A program made the position numbers and the translations under genes. The notes below the pieces were generated by a model. The model was not told the DNA's origin and ran no database searches. It was given only the letters and a program-made list of their open reading frames with translations. From contig NZ_CP018632.1 of the NCBI RefSeq assembly GCF_002215215.1, positions 5,204,501 to 5,268,500 of the forward strand: DNA of 64,000 bases, given 5' to 3'. This document shows, piece by piece, positions 16,675 to 24,468 of this stretch (positions are counted from its first letter, which is position 1; the number at the start of each line of letters is the position of its first letter). The stretch comes from Granulosicoccus antarcticus IMCC3135 (GTDB lineage: Bacteria > Pseudomonadota > Gammaproteobacteria > Granulosicoccales > Granulosicoccaceae).

Positions 16675-17938
16675 CTCCATCCTTTCATCGGTTGACGATG
16701 CACTGAGCGCCTATCGACAGGGCAAGATGGTCATTGTCGTTGACGATGAAGATCGTGAGAACGAAGGTGATCTGGTACTGGCGGCTGATTTTGCCACGCC
16801 AGAGGCCATCAATTTCATGGTGACCCATGCCAGAGGACTGGTTTGTCTGGCCATGCGCGGCGCCCTGCTCGATCGACTGCAGATCCCCATGATGGTGCCA
16901 CAGGCCCAGAATCGCAGTGGTTTCGGAACCGGTTTTACGCTGTCTGTGGAAGCCATGCAGGGTGTCTCCACCGGCATCTCCGCAGAAGATCGCTCGCATA
17001 CCATCAAGACCTTGATCGGCCCTGATACCAAGCCTGTGGACATTGCCATGCCGGGCCATATCTTTCCATTGCGTGCCCGCGATGGCGGCGTGCTGGAGCG
17101 ACGTGGTCAGACAGAAGCAGCTGTTGATCTGTCCATGCTGACGGAGCTGACACCCGCCGGTGTTATTTGCGAGGTCATGCGTGAGGATGGCACCATGATG
17201 CGCCTGGACGAACTCAAGGCCTTTGCCACGACTCACGATATGCATGTCATATCAGTTGAACAGATTGCCCAGTACCGACGCTCTGCTGAAGGCCTGGATC
17301 AGGCATCGGCAACGGTTGAACCAACGGTTTCCGAAGACGAATCACAAGCACTGATCACCCTGATCGGCCGTAGCAAGCTACCCACGGCTCACGGTCTGTT
17401 TGAGATCGTGGTCTACCGTGACCAGCAAGGCCTGGAGCACAGTGCCCTGATCAAAGGCGAAATCAGCTCAACGACCCCACTGACACGTCTGCATTCAGAA
17501 TGCCTGACGGGTGACACCTTCGGTTCTCTGCGTTGTGATTGTGGCTCGCAACTCCATGCTGCCATGCAGCGTATCGAAGAGGCCGGCGAAGGTGTGATTC
17601 TTTACTTGCGCCAGGAAGGTCGTGGTATCGGTCTTGGCAACAAGATCAGAGCCTACGAACTGCAGGACCAGGGACTGGACACCGTCGATGCCAATCATCA
17701 ACTGGGCTTTCCGACCGATGCTCGCACCTATGATGTCGCCGCAGCCATGCTGCTTGAGCTTGGCGTGGATCAGGTTCGCCTGCTAACCAATAATCCGGAA
17801 AAGCACAGAGCGCTGGAATCACTGGGCATCAAGGTCACCGAACGCGTCGCTCTGGAAGTCGGCGCCCACGCCCATAATGAAGGCTATCTGAAAACCAAAG
17901 CCGACAGAATGGGACACCAGTTCACTCAGGGATCCTGA
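16667..17938 (+). CDS. ribBA: RibBA, DHBP synthase and GTP cyclohydrolase II fusion
   Basis: 423 residues. The N-terminal half is 3,4-dihydroxy-2-butanone-4-phosphate synthase ([18 protein letters not shown], then [20 protein letters not shown]), giving the four-carbon unit from ribulose 5-phosphate. The C-terminal half is GTP cyclohydrolase II: the zinc cysteines appear as [20 protein letters not shown] and the catalytic region as [20 protein letters not shown], ending with the [15 protein letters not shown] segment. Both halves look intact, so this one protein could feed both branches of riboflavin synthesis. The ATG overlaps the end of ribE. Confidence 0.96.
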   Translation: MTDSILSSVDDALSAYRQGKMVIVVDDEDRENEGDLVLAADFATPEAINFMVTHARGLVCLAMRGALLDRLQIPMMVPQAQNRSGFGTGFTLSVEAMQGVSTGISAEDRSHTIKTLIGPDTKPVDIAMPGHIFPLRARDGGVLERRGQTEAAVDLSMLTELTPAGVICEVMREDGTMMRLDELKAFATTHDMHVISVEQIAQYRRSAEGLDQASATVEPTVSEDESQALITLIGRSKLPTAHGLFEIVVYRDQQGLEHSALIKGEISSTTPLTRLHSECLTGDTFGSLRCDCGSQLHAAMQRIEEAGEGVILYLRQEGRGIGLGNKIRAYELQDQGLDTVDANHQLGFPTDARTYDVAAAMLLELGVDQVRLLTNNPEKHRALESLGIKVTERVALEVGAHAHNEGYLKTKADRMGHQFTQGS

Positions 17939-18005
17939 AAAAGGATATTTAATTGTTTCACGCTCCCTCAGCATTCAACTAGACAACATCAAGAGCAGTC
18001 ATGAC

Positions 18006-18470
18006 ATGGCAAATGTAATCGAAGGAAAACTCATTGGTACCGGTCTGCGCATCGGTATCGTCTGTACCCGCTGGAACGACTTCATGGGCCATCGCATGCT
18101 CGAAGGCGCCAAGGATGCCTTGTTGCGTCACGATGTGGCAGACGATGACATCACCGTTGCTATCGTACCCGGCTGTTTCGAGATTCCTCTGGCGGCCAAG
18201 AAGATGGCTGAAAGCGGCAAGTACGATGCACTGGTCTGCCTGGGTGTACTGATTCGGGGCGGCACTATTCACTTTGACCTGATCGCCGGTGAAGCCACTA
18301 AAGGCGTGAGTAATACCGCCTGGCAGACAGGCATTCCAACCGCTTTTGGTGTCATCACCACAGAGACCATCGAGCAGGCGATTGAACGCTCTGGCTGCAA
18401 GGCTGGCAACAAGGGTGAAGAGGCCGCTCTGGCTGCGATTGAAATGGCTAATTTGTTGAAGAATCTTTAA
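18006..18470 (+). CDS. ribH: 6,7-dimethyl-8-ribityllumazine synthase
   Basis: 154 residues, normal length. Conserved parts include [37 protein letters not shown] and [20 protein letters not shown] with the catalytic His, then [20 protein letters not shown]. It condenses the RibD product with dihydroxybutanone phosphate. It lies 67 bases after ribBA. In many proteobacteria nusB follows ribH; here the operon ends in a hairpin and a vapBC-bearing segment follows. The last about 104 bases are repeated at 19308-19411 with two differences. Confidence 0.96.
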   Translation: MANVIEGKLIGTGLRIGIVCTRWNDFMGHRMLEGAKDALLRHDVADDDITVAIVPGCFEIPLAAKKMAESGKYDALVCLGVLIRGGTIHFDLIAGEATKGVSNTAWQTGIPTAFGVITTETIEQAIERSGCKAGNKGEEAALAAIEMANLLKNL

Positions 18471-18484
18471 ATAATTCTGCATGA

Positions 18485-18509
18485 CTGCGCGGCTGTCAAT
18501 GCCGCGCAG
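18485..18509 (+). terminator. terminator of the riboflavin operon
   Basis: CTGCGCGGC pairs perfectly with GCCGCGCAG over a 7-base loop, 14 bases after the ribH stop, followed by AATCTGATTTT. The stem is very GC-rich and well placed; the T-tract is short and interrupted. A near copy of the same hairpin occurs at 19431-19453 after the duplicated ribH tail. Confidence 0.75.
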
Positions 18510-18560
18510 AATCTGATTTTGAATAGAATCAGGCCAAAGACAGGTACTTGGGGAAACAGC

Positions 18561-18965
18561 CTATCTGCGCCAATTGACTACCGATAAACCGGTTGCTCGC
18601 TTGAACTCACGAACATTATCCGTAACCAATGTGAGACCTAGCGACAATGCGTGGGCTGCGATTAGCAGATCATTAGGCCCGATTGGTGTGCCCTTTGCCG
18701 CAAGCAGAGCTCGCAGCTTCCCATACTCACTGTCTGCGGGGATATCGAAAGGAAGTATTTCAATCGCAGACAACGCCGCATCCACTCTCACGGCCAGTTC
18801 TCTGGAGCCGCTTTTTGCAACACCATATCTAAGTTCTGACGCAACAATGATACTGCTACATACACTTGATTCACCTTCGAATTCAAGTTGTCTGGCCACC
18901 TTACCTGCCGGATCTCGAATCACATCAGAAATGACGTTGGTGTCGAGCATGAATCTGAAAGACAT
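18561..18965 (-). CDS. vapC: VapC-type PIN-domain toxin
   Basis: 134 residues with a PIN ribonuclease fold: the N-terminal FMLDTNVISDVIRDP carries the first acidic residue, SSIIVASELRYGVAKS the second (Glu), and GPNDLLIAAHALSLGLTLVT plus DNVREF the C-terminal acidic cluster. All key acidic residues look present, so it is probably active. VapC toxins cut tRNA or rRNA and are neutralised by VapB. The start is three bases after the end of the vapB gene. The pair sits between two copies of the ribH 3' end. Confidence 0.93.
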   Translation of the reverse strand: MSFRFMLDTNVISDVIRDPAGKVARQLEFEGESSVCSSIIVASELRYGVAKSGSRELAVRVDAALSAIEILPFDIPADSEYGKLRALLAAKGTPIGPNDLLIAAHALSLGLTLVTDNVREFKRATGLSVVNWRR

Positions 18966-18968
18966 GAT

Positions 18969-19208
18969 TTAAAGATCCGGCTCATCCAATGGCGGCATTG
19001 GATCGTCGATATCTGGAAACGGCTCAGTCATCGGACCAAGGGCTCTGAGAACAGATAGAAGTTTCCCGGTCCTGATAGGTTCCAGAATCAGTCGATCACC
19101 TTCCTTACGCAGAATTGCCTCATCTCCCTCAAACTCGAACTCTCGGGGAATTCTTACCGCTTGATTTCGCCCATTGCGAAATAACTTGACGTGCCGCCCC
19201 TCAGTCAT
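18969..19208 (-). CDS. vapB: VapB-type antitoxin, AbrB-like
   Basis: 79 residues. The N-terminal swapped-hairpin DNA-binding domain is seen in VKLFRNGRNQAVRIPREFEF and GDEAILRKEGDRLILEPI; the C-terminal tail (LLSVLRALGPMTEPFPDIDD, then a Pro/acidic end) is the part that would embrace VapC. It represses its own promoter with VapC and blocks the toxin. AGGAGC lies 7 bases before the ATG. A promoter and inverted-repeat operator are visible just upstream. Confidence 0.93.
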   Translation of the reverse strand: MTEGRHVKLFRNGRNQAVRIPREFEFEGDEAILRKEGDRLILEPIRTGKLLSVLRALGPMTEPFPDIDDPMPPLDEPDL

Positions 19209-19230
19209 CTGAAGCTCCTATCCAGCGCAT

Positions 19231-19270
19231 GCATATGTCAAAGCATATGCCATGCCACACTATTGGTCAA
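19231..19270 (-). promoter_or_regulatory. vapBC promoter with inverted-repeat operator
   Basis: On the minus strand a -35 box TTGACC (19270-19265) is separated by exactly 17 bases from a -10 box TATGCT (19247-19242). A perfect inverted repeat, GCATATG at 19231-19237 and CATATGC at 19244-19250 with a 6-base spacer, overlaps the -10. This is the arrangement expected for autorepression by a VapBC complex. The transcript would start about 30 bases before the vapB ATG. Confidence 0.65.
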
Positions 19271-19307
19271 TGATCGGTATTCAGCTCGAAAGCTGGCATC
19301 ACCAAAT

Positions 19308-19411
19308 CCATCGAGCAGGCGATTGAACGCTCTGGCTGCAAGGCTGGCAACAAGGGTGAAGAGGCTGCCCTGGCTGCGATTGAAATGGCTAATTTGTTGA
19401 AGAATCTTTAA
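19308..19411 (+). pseudogene. duplicated 3' end of ribH
   Basis: 104 bases match ribH positions 18367-18470 with two mismatches, including the stop codon; weaker similarity (CATCACCA) begins about ten bases earlier. It encodes only the last about 33 residues in the ribH frame and has no start, so it is a fragment. The 31-base block carrying the terminator is also repeated (19423-19453 against 18478-18508, two mismatches, all within the loop). The segment between the two copies carries vapBC, which suggests the copies mark the edges of an acquired piece of DNA or a past recombination. Confidence 0.9.
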
Positions 19412-19430
19412 AGACGGATTTGTGCATGAC

Positions 19431-19453
19431 TGCGCGGCCGTCGATGCCGCGCA
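19431..19453 (+). terminator. second copy of the rib operon terminator hairpin
   Basis: TGCGCGGC pairs with GCCGCGCA across CGTCGAT. It differs from the hairpin after ribH only in the loop and at the outermost pair. Since nothing but the ribH fragment lies ahead on this strand it is probably a relic. Confidence 0.6.
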
Positions 19454-19617
19454 ATCATGTGCCGTTGATATGCATCAATTGGTGAGCTGCCATTTGCAAT
19501 AGTATCGTGAGTGCACCGTTTTGAATATTCCGCAGGAAAGGCAAAGCATCTCATGGTTACTGATATTGCAAGGGTCTCCGGGCTAAGCTGGGCGAGGCGT
19601 ATGCCGAGTTCGTCCGT

Positions 19618-20661
19618 ATGAGAAATTCGACTATTCCATTGTATCTGCTCTGTACATTTGCGATTCTGGCAGTGATGTCAGGTTGTGACTCCACGGATGA
19701 CAGTGTCGAGTCGCCGTCTCCAACTCCCGACCTGTCGATGATCACCCGTGAAAACTACGAAAGCCTTGTGACACAAGCTTTCGAAATTTTCGCGGGTAAT
19801 AGCTTCAATGAACCACTACTCGCTCTGGCAACTGATGATCTGCTCGATGCAGAACTTGTTGAGCAATGGTTCACCTACGACTATCTGCCAGTTGAGCATA
19901 ATCGTTACAGCTGTGACGAAGGCAGTGCTGAGGTCGTTCGAGAATATGGCGAAGGCAATGAGGTGGATAGTCTTGTCAATTTAACCTATCGCTTCGATGC
20001 TTGCCTTGATCAGGGTATTCAGCGCAACGGCGAAGCTGTTGTCTACAACGGTCGCTATGGTCAGACTATCAAGTCGGATGCGCTTGATCTCTACACAGTT
20101 CCAGAGCTTGCAACAAGCTTTTCGGGCTACGTCAGCAAGCAAACAGAAAGCCCGCACAGTGGACCACTTTTAGTCTGGGAAACGCGAGACGTTGAGTTCG
20201 TCACGCACACTGTCGATGGCCAGCTCAAACTTGAAGGAATGACAAGCCGCTTCGTTGCCTCAGACTTGACCGATTGGGCGATCGTCAGCGCCTCACTCGA
20301 AGGCAGCTTCACACTGCGCTCAGATGCTACCGATGGGCGTGCGATCACCGTCACCGTCACACTTCCCTTCAGTTATAGCTGGGATCAAGCCGAGACACCG
20401 GAGAGCTCTGAAGGACAGCTTGCGCGAGAAGATCCGGATGCACCATGGTCAATGGAGACCGACTGGACGTCTGAACGAGCAGACAGCTGGTACTTTTCGA
20501 GCGGGCAGCTGGAGCTTCGCGCAGAGGACGGCAGCGTGCTGCTACTCGATGCCAATACCGGCGTGCCCGACACGGTGTTTGTCGCTCTTGATAACGATTT
20601 CGAAAGCGAGCACTTCGAAACCTCTTGGGCGCCGTGGCAGCTGCTGCTGCGTCTGCCTTGA
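19618..20661 (+). CDS. putative lipoprotein, unknown function
   Basis: 347 residues, not recognised. The N-terminus is a lipoprotein signal (hydrophobic residues 6-20, lipobox VMSGC, Cys at about 23) followed by a Ser/Asp/Pro spacer. The mature part is beta-rich with one Cys pair (about 99 and 129) and no membrane segment, so it is probably an outer-membrane or periplasmic surface lipoprotein. Codon use resembles the neighbours. No partner gene on the same strand is close. The 45 bases before the ATG can be read as an open frame, but without any start codon. Confidence 0.65.
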   Translation: MRNSTIPLYLLCTFAILAVMSGCDSTDDSVESPSPTPDLSMITRENYESLVTQAFEIFAGNSFNEPLLALATDDLLDAELVEQWFTYDYLPVEHNRYSCDEGSAEVVREYGEGNEVDSLVNLTYRFDACLDQGIQRNGEAVVYNGRYGQTIKSDALDLYTVPELATSFSGYVSKQTESPHSGPLLVWETRDVEFVTHTVDGQLKLEGMTSRFVASDLTDWAIVSASLEGSFTLRSDATDGRAITVTVTLPFSYSWDQAETPESSEGQLAREDPDAPWSMETDWTSERADSWYFSSGQLELRAEDGSVLLLDANTGVPDTVFVALDNDFESEHFETSWAPWQLLLRLP

Positions 20662-20700
20662 GCAAACCAGTTACTCGCTGCCCCGCCCTGACAATAGCCC

Positions 20701-20772
20701 GAGACAGTCTCGCCACAATATACACGTGTAGAGTCAGAGACAGTCTCACCACAATATACACGTGTAGAGTCA
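20701..20772. repeat. two tandem copies of a 36-base palindrome-containing repeat
   Basis: Two direct copies (20701-20736 and 20737-20772) differ at one base. Each copy contains two perfect dyads, GAGACAGTCTC and TACACGTGTA, and ends in GAGTCA. The next bases hold another dyad, TCGAGCCTCGA. The repeat lies at the 3' end of the MntA-like remnant, whose stop codon falls in the last three bases. With no spacer between the copies it is not a CRISPR array; protein binding, a transposon end or RNA structure are open possibilities. Confidence 0.8.
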
Positions 20773-21074
20773 TCGAGCCTCGATATAGAGTGTGCGACAA
20801 ACTGCTTGTAACAAACGTTGTGCTCGCAGAAACTCTTTGGACGCTGTGCGGGAAAAGTATAATGCGACACAATCGAATTGCGTAGCTCAAAATACTGCTG
20901 CAGTGTGCGCACTGCAGTATTTTGCTCAAATTCAACTAGAAAATCGATGTCGCTGCTCTCTGGATTAAAGTCCTTTTGACGCGCAGCAGAACCAAACAAA
21001 ACGAGCTGACGCACACCAAACCCTCGGCAGAGGACCGCTATTTCTGGTGACTTTTGTTCCAGTAACACAAGCAT
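20770..21074 (-). pseudogene. frameshifted MntA-like nucleotidyltransferase antitoxin
   Basis: The first about 63 codons read as a minimal nucleotidyltransferase: RQLVLFGSAARQ followed by SSDIDFLVEFE, the GS-x10+-DxD signature of MntA-type antitoxins of the HEPN/MNT system, which AMPylate the HepT toxin. After about residue 68 the open frame runs into the 36-base repeats. Shifting one frame gives a typical ending (KEFLRAQRLLQAV, then RTLYIEAR) and a stop at 20770, for about 100 residues, the usual MntA length. The interval is 305 bases, consistent with a one-base deletion. No HEPN toxin gene is adjacent, so this is probably a decayed orphan. Confidence 0.65.
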
Positions 21075-21192
21075 ACTGGTACTCGTAGTTGGCTAAGCTA
21101 CCTTGCACAGACACTATAATAGTCCTACCGTGTTAATAAATATTGAAATCCATTTCCGCATTGATGGGAACTTCTCGATCCGAAGCGGACAG

Positions 21193-22104
21193 CTACGAAA
21201 CCACAGCCTTCGCTTGCTCAGCGATGTTTTTCATGTGCCGCATATCCGTTCCACAGCATCCGCCCAGGATAGAAACGTGTGGAAACATCCGCCGTAATGC
21301 TGCTAGTTGTGCGCCAAGCTCAACAGGATCACCGTCATCAAGGAATCCGGCTTCGTCAAGTTCGGCATGGCTACAACGTGAAGCATTGGCAACAAGGCCT
21401 TTGACCCTTTGGAACCAGGGTTCGTCGGCCAACACGCGTGTGAAGTGATCGGGATGGGCACAGTTAATCATGAAGTAGATGGCGTCGGAGTCTGTCGCCT
21501 CATCTACCGCTATGATCGCATCCTTTAACGACATCCCCGTTGGCAAACAGCCATCCCTCTCAACCGTAAAAGAAATAGCGACGGGTTTTCCAAATGTCTT
21601 CCCGCTACGGACAATACCAATGGCCTCTTCCGGATAGCATAACGTCGTCCCGCAGATAAAGTCAGCGTCTGTCCTGGACAGCGTTTCAATCTGTTCGTTG
21701 TGGTAGTTCTCCGCCGCATCCGCTGTCATTAAATCCTCAGGGGCGTATCCGTCGCCGCGCGGGCCGACCTGGGCACACAGGACAATAGAAACATTGTCGT
21801 ACTCTTTGCGTATCTGATCAATTAATTCTATTGCCTCTACGTTTAGTCGTTCCAACGATTGTCGGCTTTGACCAATTTGTGCGCCTCGATCACGATTGGC
21901 AATCCACGTTGCGCTGTCAATGATTACGCCCACATTGAACTGTTGAGCTAACTCGATAAGGCTTGAATAGTACCCCCGCAGGATTTCCCTTCCATTTTCG
22001 GATTCAAGTAAGGGGTAAGACGCAAAACCTGGCAGATCAACCCCGTGATTAAATATCAGGTCGGTTTCCGCCCCCATATAACTAATGTACAGGTCGCGGC
22101 CCAT
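21193..22104 (-). pseudogene. homocysteine S-methyltransferase gene, 5' end displaced by an IS
   Basis: 303 residues remain from the ATG at 22104. The family pattern is clear: GAETDLIFNHGVDLPGFASY near the start, the zinc-binding region MINCAHPDHF and the terminal cysteine pair ILGGCCGTD. These enzymes move a methyl group to homocysteine to make methionine. The IS4-family element at 22108-23593 is inserted just upstream; the original first codons (MAHNHAMP) and their AGGAGG site are at 23602-23637 on the far side. The remaining frame still begins with ATG but has lost its ribosome site and promoter, so it is probably silent or poorly expressed unless the IS provides a transcript. Only nine N-terminal residues are lost. 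Confidence 0.88.
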
Positions 22105-22107
22105 ATG

Positions 22108-23593
22108 CCAATGGCACTCGGATAAGCAATCACTGCTCGTACATATGACAGCAAGTTCGCGCGGCTGATCGCGGAATATCCAACAATTTGCGCGATTTGG
22201 GCCTTCGTTTAATGGCTCTTGGTTCTCGTCGTCCTGGGCGATTTGCGACCCGAGGTCCTGCAACCGCTCGTAGTAAATAAGTCCAACCTTGAGCATCAAG
22301 TTGCTGGCCACACTGGGACCAGGCGCTCCACAGTTGCACGGTATGTCGGAAGCTGATTGAGCGCGGCTCCCGATGTGTCAGAGTCGCGGCTTCACTCATC
22401 AATAACCGTGTCAAATTGTAAGCAAGCAGGTGCACCCAGAGTTCCTTCCTGATCATCTCGGCACTGAGACAACTCAGTATCCCTGCGTCCAGAGCGCATT
22501 TGAGCGAGCGAAAATCTGTCTCCACATTCCATCGACGTAGGTACAGTGCAACAATACCTTTAGCGCTGACCTCACGTTGGTCAGTGAATGAGGTAATGTA
22601 AAAGGTATCCTGATATCCACGACGACGGCTGATCACCTGACGAACTCTGATTTTCCTGGGGCACGATTCGTAAGTCTCGGCATCCATCCATTCAGGCCTG
22701 ACCGGACGATTCAGCGTCAGGTAGGCGCGTCTTTTTTCGGGGCGAGAGCGACTGCCGTTGATTTCGAAAACCCCATCGCAGCCGATATTCTGCAGCATCA
22801 CAAATGTCCAGTAGGTCTCGTAGATCGCGTCGCCGACCAGAACGTCCCCTTGCGTCAAACTGCGAGCCAGAGTCCTCATTTGCGACAGCTCCCCCGTGGT
22901 TTTACCCTTGGCTGGTGCTATCAACGCATCAATGATCGCACCCGTGGCCGCGCACGACAATGCAACCATGCGAGCTTCGGGAAAACCAACCCCTTTTTTC
23001 TGACTGGAGGGCTGCGGAAACTCTCGCTGGTTGTCGGGCGTGTCCGGCATCGAGAGCCCAGTGCCATCGATGAAATAGACAGAACGCCCACGCCAGAGCC
23101 ACTCGGGCGAGGCGTTATCACTGACTTGTTGGCCAACTGCTTTGAAGAGCGTTTCGACCAGCACTACGGGCAAGCGGGCGCGCGCCTCACAATAAGCTGC
23201 TGTCGATGTTCCCGGCGGACGCAGTCCGTGGTTCAGACAACGGATGATGCGATCGTTGACCGCCCGTTGGCAGGAGCTATCGTCGTTTAGCACCTGTGCG
23301 ACGAACATCGCCAGAGTCTCAGTCGGGGGATAGGTGCGCTCTCGATGCGCAGGAAGCTGAGCCTCGATGGTGGCCAGGAAGCGATCATCGGTAATCAAAT
23401 TGAAGACACCGACAGAGTCGAGTCTGGCACGAAGGTGTTGCTCTGAGGGCAACTCACAGGTAGGCTGCATGGTGGCTGGTTCCGGTTACGTTGATTGTTT
23501 CGCAACCTGAAACGTACTCGCCGGAACCGGCCACTGCAACCTTCAAAAATCGCTTTTAGATTAGAGCTTTGGATCTAAACCGAGTGCCATTGG
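22108..23593 (-). mobile_element. intact IS4-family insertion sequence
   Basis: A 1486-base element. The ends are inverted repeats: CCAATGGCACTCGG at 22108-22121 and its complement at 23580-23593, 14 of 14 matched with partial similarity continuing to about 19 bases. An 8-base direct repeat CCCATATG flanks it at 22100-22107 and 23594-23601, the target-site duplication. It carries one full-length transposase gene on the minus strand ending 22 bases from the left end. Perfect termini and duplication indicate a recent insertion. Its target is the start of a homocysteine S-methyltransferase gene. Confidence 0.95.
22130..23470 (-). CDS. IS4-family transposase
   Basis: 446 residues, complete. The DDE catalytic residues are recognisable: first Asp in VYFIDGTGLSMPD (about residue 135), second Asp in GDVLVGDAIYETYW (about 214), and the IS4 Y-(2)-R-(3)-E-(6)-K signature in YLRRWNVETDFRSLK (Tyr310, Arg313, Glu317, Lys324). 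The C-terminus is basic (RREPRAIKRRPKSRK). It would catalyse cut-and-paste movement of the surrounding element. Its 3' end overlaps a spurious upstream extension of the methyltransferase frame. Confidence 0.96.
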   Translation of the reverse strand: MQPTCELPSEQHLRARLDSVGVFNLITDDRFLATIEAQLPAHRERTYPPTETLAMFVAQVLNDDSSCQRAVNDRIIRCLNHGLRPPGTSTAAYCEARARLPVVLVETLFKAVGQQVSDNASPEWLWRGRSVYFIDGTGLSMPDTPDNQREFPQPSSQKKGVGFPEARMVALSCAATGAIIDALIAPAKGKTTGELSQMRTLARSLTQGDVLVGDAIYETYWTFVMLQNIGCDGVFEINGSRSRPEKRRAYLTLNRPVRPEWMDAETYESCPRKIRVRQVISRRRGYQDTFYITSFTDQREVSAKGIVALYLRRWNVETDFRSLKCALDAGILSCLSAEMIRKELWVHLLAYNLTRLLMSEAATLTHREPRSISFRHTVQLWSAWSQCGQQLDAQGWTYLLRAVAGPRVANRPGRREPRAIKRRPKSRKLLDIPRSAARTCCHMYEQ

Positions 23594-23601
23594 CCCATAT
23601 G

Positions 23602-23637
23602 CGGCATTGCATGATTGTGTGCCATCCTCATCCTCCT
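23602..23637 (-). pseudogene. displaced start of the homocysteine S-methyltransferase gene
   Basis: Reading the minus strand across the insertion and removing the IS plus one target duplication gives AGGAGG (23637-23632), a 6-base spacer, an ATG at 23625 and the codons for MAHNHAMP, then in frame with the remaining gene. This reconstructs a 312-residue enzyme with a good ribosome site and shows the true original start. Confidence 0.8.
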
Positions 23638-23705
23638 GCGCTATACACCGTAATCTTACACTTTCGGGATGATGTCGCTTTCCAGACCGTGGGGTCGTGA
23701 AATGG

Positions 23706-24317
23706 CTACTTCACCAATCTTGGCTTGGGCTTATCGGGGGTCGATGGCGGATTGCGTCCCAATTGGTAGAACTCATCGTTGGGCAGCATATCGGTCAAAC
23801 CCGCCATACGGTTGGATAGAGCAAAAAATGCAGCTATGGCCCCGATATCCCAGATATCTTCAGTGCTGAAACCATGCTCGCGCAGCTCATCCAGATCGTC
23901 ATCGGAGACCTCGGCGGCCTGGTCTGAGACCAGACAGGCAAAGTCGAGCATGGCCATTTGCCGAAGCGTGATATCGGCGCGGGTATAATCGGTTGCCAGC
24001 TGATCGGCCAGGCGCAGATTCTTCTCGCGAATACGCACAATGGCGCCATGGGCCACCACGCAATACAGGCAGCTGTTCATGGCCGATGTGACCACCACAA
24101 TCATCTCCCGCTCGCCTTTGCTCAAGCCGCTGGGCTTTTCCATCAGCGCATCGTGATAGGCAAAGAAGGCCCGGAACTCATCAGGCCGATGCGCCAGCAC
24201 CAGAAAGACGTTGGGTATGAAACCGGATTTCTCCTGGACCGCCTCGATACGCTGCCGGATATCCTCAGGCAACTCAGCCAGCTTGGGAACCGGGAATCGG
24301 GATTTGGGAATGCTCAT
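23706..24317 (-). CDS. peroxidase-related CxxC protein of the AhpD/carboxymuconolactone decarboxylase family
   Basis: 203 residues. The core KGEREMIVVVTSAMNSCLYC followed by VVAHG carries the CxxC-x-x-x-His motif of the AhpD superfamily; the N-terminal part (EAVQEKSGFIPNVFLVLAHR, FRAFFAYHDALM) matches the peroxidase-related subgroup. Members reduce alkyl hydroperoxides through the cysteine pair, but the substrate of this subgroup is not settled. Cytoplasmic, no signal peptide. It points away from lexA; the 151 bases between them hold the lexA promoter. The gene stands alone. Confidence 0.85.
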   Translation of the reverse strand: MSIPKSRFPVPKLAELPEDIRQRIEAVQEKSGFIPNVFLVLAHRPDEFRAFFAYHDALMEKPSGLSKGEREMIVVVTSAMNSCLYCVVAHGAIVRIREKNLRLADQLATDYTRADITLRQMAMLDFACLVSDQAAEVSDDDLDELREHGFSTEDIWDIGAIAAFFALSNRMAGLTDMLPNDEFYQLGRNPPSTPDKPKPRLVK

Positions 24318-24403
24318 GGAAGGCTGCCAGCATCTGATGTATGTCTCACTATTGTGCCGCTCTTCAGGCTCGCTGTCAGCCTACTGTTTTTCCTAATAGA
24401 TGG

Positions 24404-24435
24404 TTGCATTGCCTGACAACTGTAAATATACTCAG
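24404..24435 (+). promoter_or_regulatory. lexA promoter with SOS box
   Basis: A -35 box TTGCAT (24404-24409), 17-base spacer and -10 box TATACT (24427-24432) are followed by lexA. The LexA box CTGTAAATATACTCAG (24420-24435) fits CTGT-N8-ACAG with one mismatch and covers the -10. This predicts autorepression by LexA and DNA-damage induction of the lexA-imuA-imuB operon. Confidence 0.85.
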
Positions 24436-24468
24436 GTATCGACCATACTAAGCAAGGAATGATTGACC

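Noticed and set aside
19571-19617. Coding-like stretch just before the lipoprotein ATG
   Set aside because: It is open in the lipoprotein frame for only about 15 codons after a stop, without a start codon; it would also place charged residues before the signal peptide.
20385-20769. Long 229-residue reading of the nucleotidyltransferase frame
   Set aside because: Beyond about residue 68 it reads through the repeats and antisense to the lipoprotein gene; one frameshift gives the normal family length instead.
20701-20772. Two 36-base direct repeats as the remains of a CRISPR array
   Set aside because: The copies are directly adjacent with no spacer, there are only two, and no cas gene is in the window.
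22105-22311. N-terminal extension of the methyltransferase frame (about 69 residues)
   Set aside because: It lies inside the IS element, in another frame of the transposase gene; the gene's own sequence begins at the target duplication.
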